Positions 60,457-61,285 of a stretch of DNA of 61,285 nucleotides are shown in pieces. Position 1 is the stretch's first letter, and the number at the start of each line of letters is the position of its first letter. Under the pieces are notes generated by a model. It searched no databases. It saw only the letters and a list, made by a program, of their open reading frames with translations, and was not told the origin of the DNA. Source of the DNA: Bacteroidales bacterium (lineage in GTDB: Bacteria; Bacteroidota; Bacteroidia; Bacteroidales; UBA932); the NCBI GenBank assembly GCA_017465225.1, contig JAFTWQ010000005.1, positions 1-61,285 on the forward strand, written 5' to 3'. The translations under genes were made by a program, and so were the position numbers.

Positions 60457-61285
60457 ATGGGACAGACAGCACGAACCATCGACTGGGATTCCATCTATGT
60501 AAGCGTCTTTCCTAGGATATCATCGAAAATCACTACCGGAGCAACCTACGCTCAGCGCAAACAAGATTACAACGAATCCCATAAGGCACCAAAGGAAATC
60601 ACCCTATGGCAATTCCTTGACCTATGGAAAGAATACTGGCAACAGATTGAGGCCATACGCAACGAAACAGACAAAGAGAAAAGGAAACATCTCAAGTCCA
60701 CCACAATCCCTGCAGCAACCATCTGTGCCACCTTCCATACAAGAGAAGGAGCTGTAGAACTGGCAGACAGAATCAAGCATTACAACTCATTGGTCGTAAT
60801 AGACTTAGACAACATTACCGACATAGATACTTCACGACAGAAAGTCCAGCAGCTCCCCTATGTACTCTACTGTGCAACCTCAGTCAGTGGAAACGGATTA
60901 TACGCCATAATCCCCATCGACAACACAGACTACACCAGGCACTCCACCTACGTCAAAGCACTTGAAAACGAATTTGCCAGAATAGGACTCCAGGCAGACA
61001 CAGCCTGCAGAGACGTAACACGCCTCCGCATATTAAGTCACGACCCAAACCCATACATCAACAAACAATGCCTGATATACTCACTGCCAGAGACATCAGA
61101 ACCGGAAACATACAAACCCACTAGCACAGCTCAAGACGAACTGCACACCCAGATAGAATCCTGCATACGTCAATGGGAAGAAAAACAAATTCCGCTTGAC
61201 GAATACAACGAATGGACAACAATGGGAATGGCACTCAGCAGCCTCGGAGAACCAGGCAGAGAATACTTCAACAGAATATCAAGAT
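60457..61285 (+). CDS. VirE_N/BT4734-type protein with PriCT-2-like region (3' partial)
   Basis: 276 codons from the ATG at 60457 to the window edge. V-V-I-D-L-D-N-I near residue 110 and C-A-T-S-V-S-G-N-G-L-Y-A-I-I-P near 140 are the signature of the VirE_N (BT4734/BF3469) domain; W-T-T-M-G-M-A-L-S-S-L-G near 255 is a PriCT-2-like motif. Proteins of this kind usually continue into a primase/helicase-like domain, here beyond the window, and are typical of integrated Bacteroidota elements. Confidence 0.87.
   Translation, partial: MGQTARTIDWDSIYVSVFPRISSKITTGATYAQRKQDYNESHKAPKEITLWQFLDLWKEYWQQIEAIRNETDKEKRKHLKSTTIPAATICATFHTREGAVELADRIKHYNSLVVIDLDNITDIDTSRQKVQQLPYVLYCATSVSGNGLYAIIPIDNTDYTRHSTYVKALENEFARIGLQADTACRDVTRLRILSHDPNPYINKQCLIYSLPETSEPETYKPTSTAQDELHTQIESCIRQWEEKQIPLDEYNEWTTMGMALSSLGEPGREYFNRISR

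Larger units (their letters stand above)
56184..61285 (+). mobile_element. Left part of an integrated mobile element
   Basis: Starts at the tRNA fragment and contains a tyrosine integrase, an AlbA_2-type protein, a hypothetical protein, an excisionase-like HTH protein and a VirE_N/BT4734 protein, a gene set usual for Bacteroidota integrative elements. Its right end lies outside the window. No relaxase or conjugation gene is visible in this part. Confidence 0.78.

Overview
The window looks like chromosomal DNA of an uncultured gut-type Bacteroidales (Bacteroidota). The promoters visible here follow the Bacteroidota pattern, TTTG or TTG about 20 bases before TAnnTTTG. Gene content is typical of the order: a TonB-dependent receptor with a DUF4249 lipoprotein, BlaI/M56 pairs, DUF2975 membrane proteins with a small XRE regulator, many short lipoproteins with a late Cys, a LytTR regulator facing an outer-membrane barrel gene, and a mobile element with a VirE_N/BT4734-type protein.

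Layout. 1-6.5 kb: end of an acyltransferase gene, a TetR gene co-transcribed with a 1404-residue acyl-CoA dehydratase activase fusion behind a palindromic operator, an AraC remnant and an SMR exporter. 6.7-10.5 kb: a six-gene minus-strand operon starting with glutathione peroxidase and OhrR under an OhrR-type operator and ending in an esterase. 10.7-21.6 kb: MFS transporter, paired lipoproteins, a retropepsin, a frameshifted gene, a PTS IIC protein, a flavodoxin-fold oxidoreductase, desulfoferrodoxin, and a five-gene minus-strand operon (DUF1349 lipoprotein, AlaX, alcohol dehydrogenase, EamA, flavin reductase). 22.5-32 kb: eleven same-strand genes with 4-23-base gaps: four DUF2975 proteins, XRE regulator, S41 protease, secreted protein, small membrane protein, ABC ATPase, TonB receptor, DUF4249 lipoprotein. 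34.1-40.0 kb: a BlaI-M56 operon with an M23-like/S41 fusion, a propeller lipoprotein and a retropepsin/PDZ lipoprotein. 40-47.7 kb: small membrane proteins, several broken genes, an ECF sigma factor unit and a TraB/GumN protein. 47.7-56.1 kb: LytTR/barrel pair, a second BlaI with an M56-M23 fusion, a dicarboxylate-type symporter and a lipoprotein. 56.2 kb to the end: left part of an integrated element inserted at what looks like the 3' end of a tRNA gene.

The most unusual feature is a family of intergenic tandem hairpins. At seven places between genes there are two to six hairpins with constant geometry but locus-specific stem sequence. One class repeats every 72-73 bases with 16- or 20-base nominal loops; the other repeats every 51-52 bases and, in its two regular arrays, has 16-base loops. 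Both arms change together between loci, so pairing is kept while sequence is not. I do not recognise a described family with this behaviour.

A second theme is envelope sensing and proteolysis: two BlaI/M56 loci with related operator sequences, each tied to an M23-type domain, three S41-type genes (one broken) and two secreted retropepsin-like proteins. All functional assignments come from reading the translated sequences; no database search was possible.
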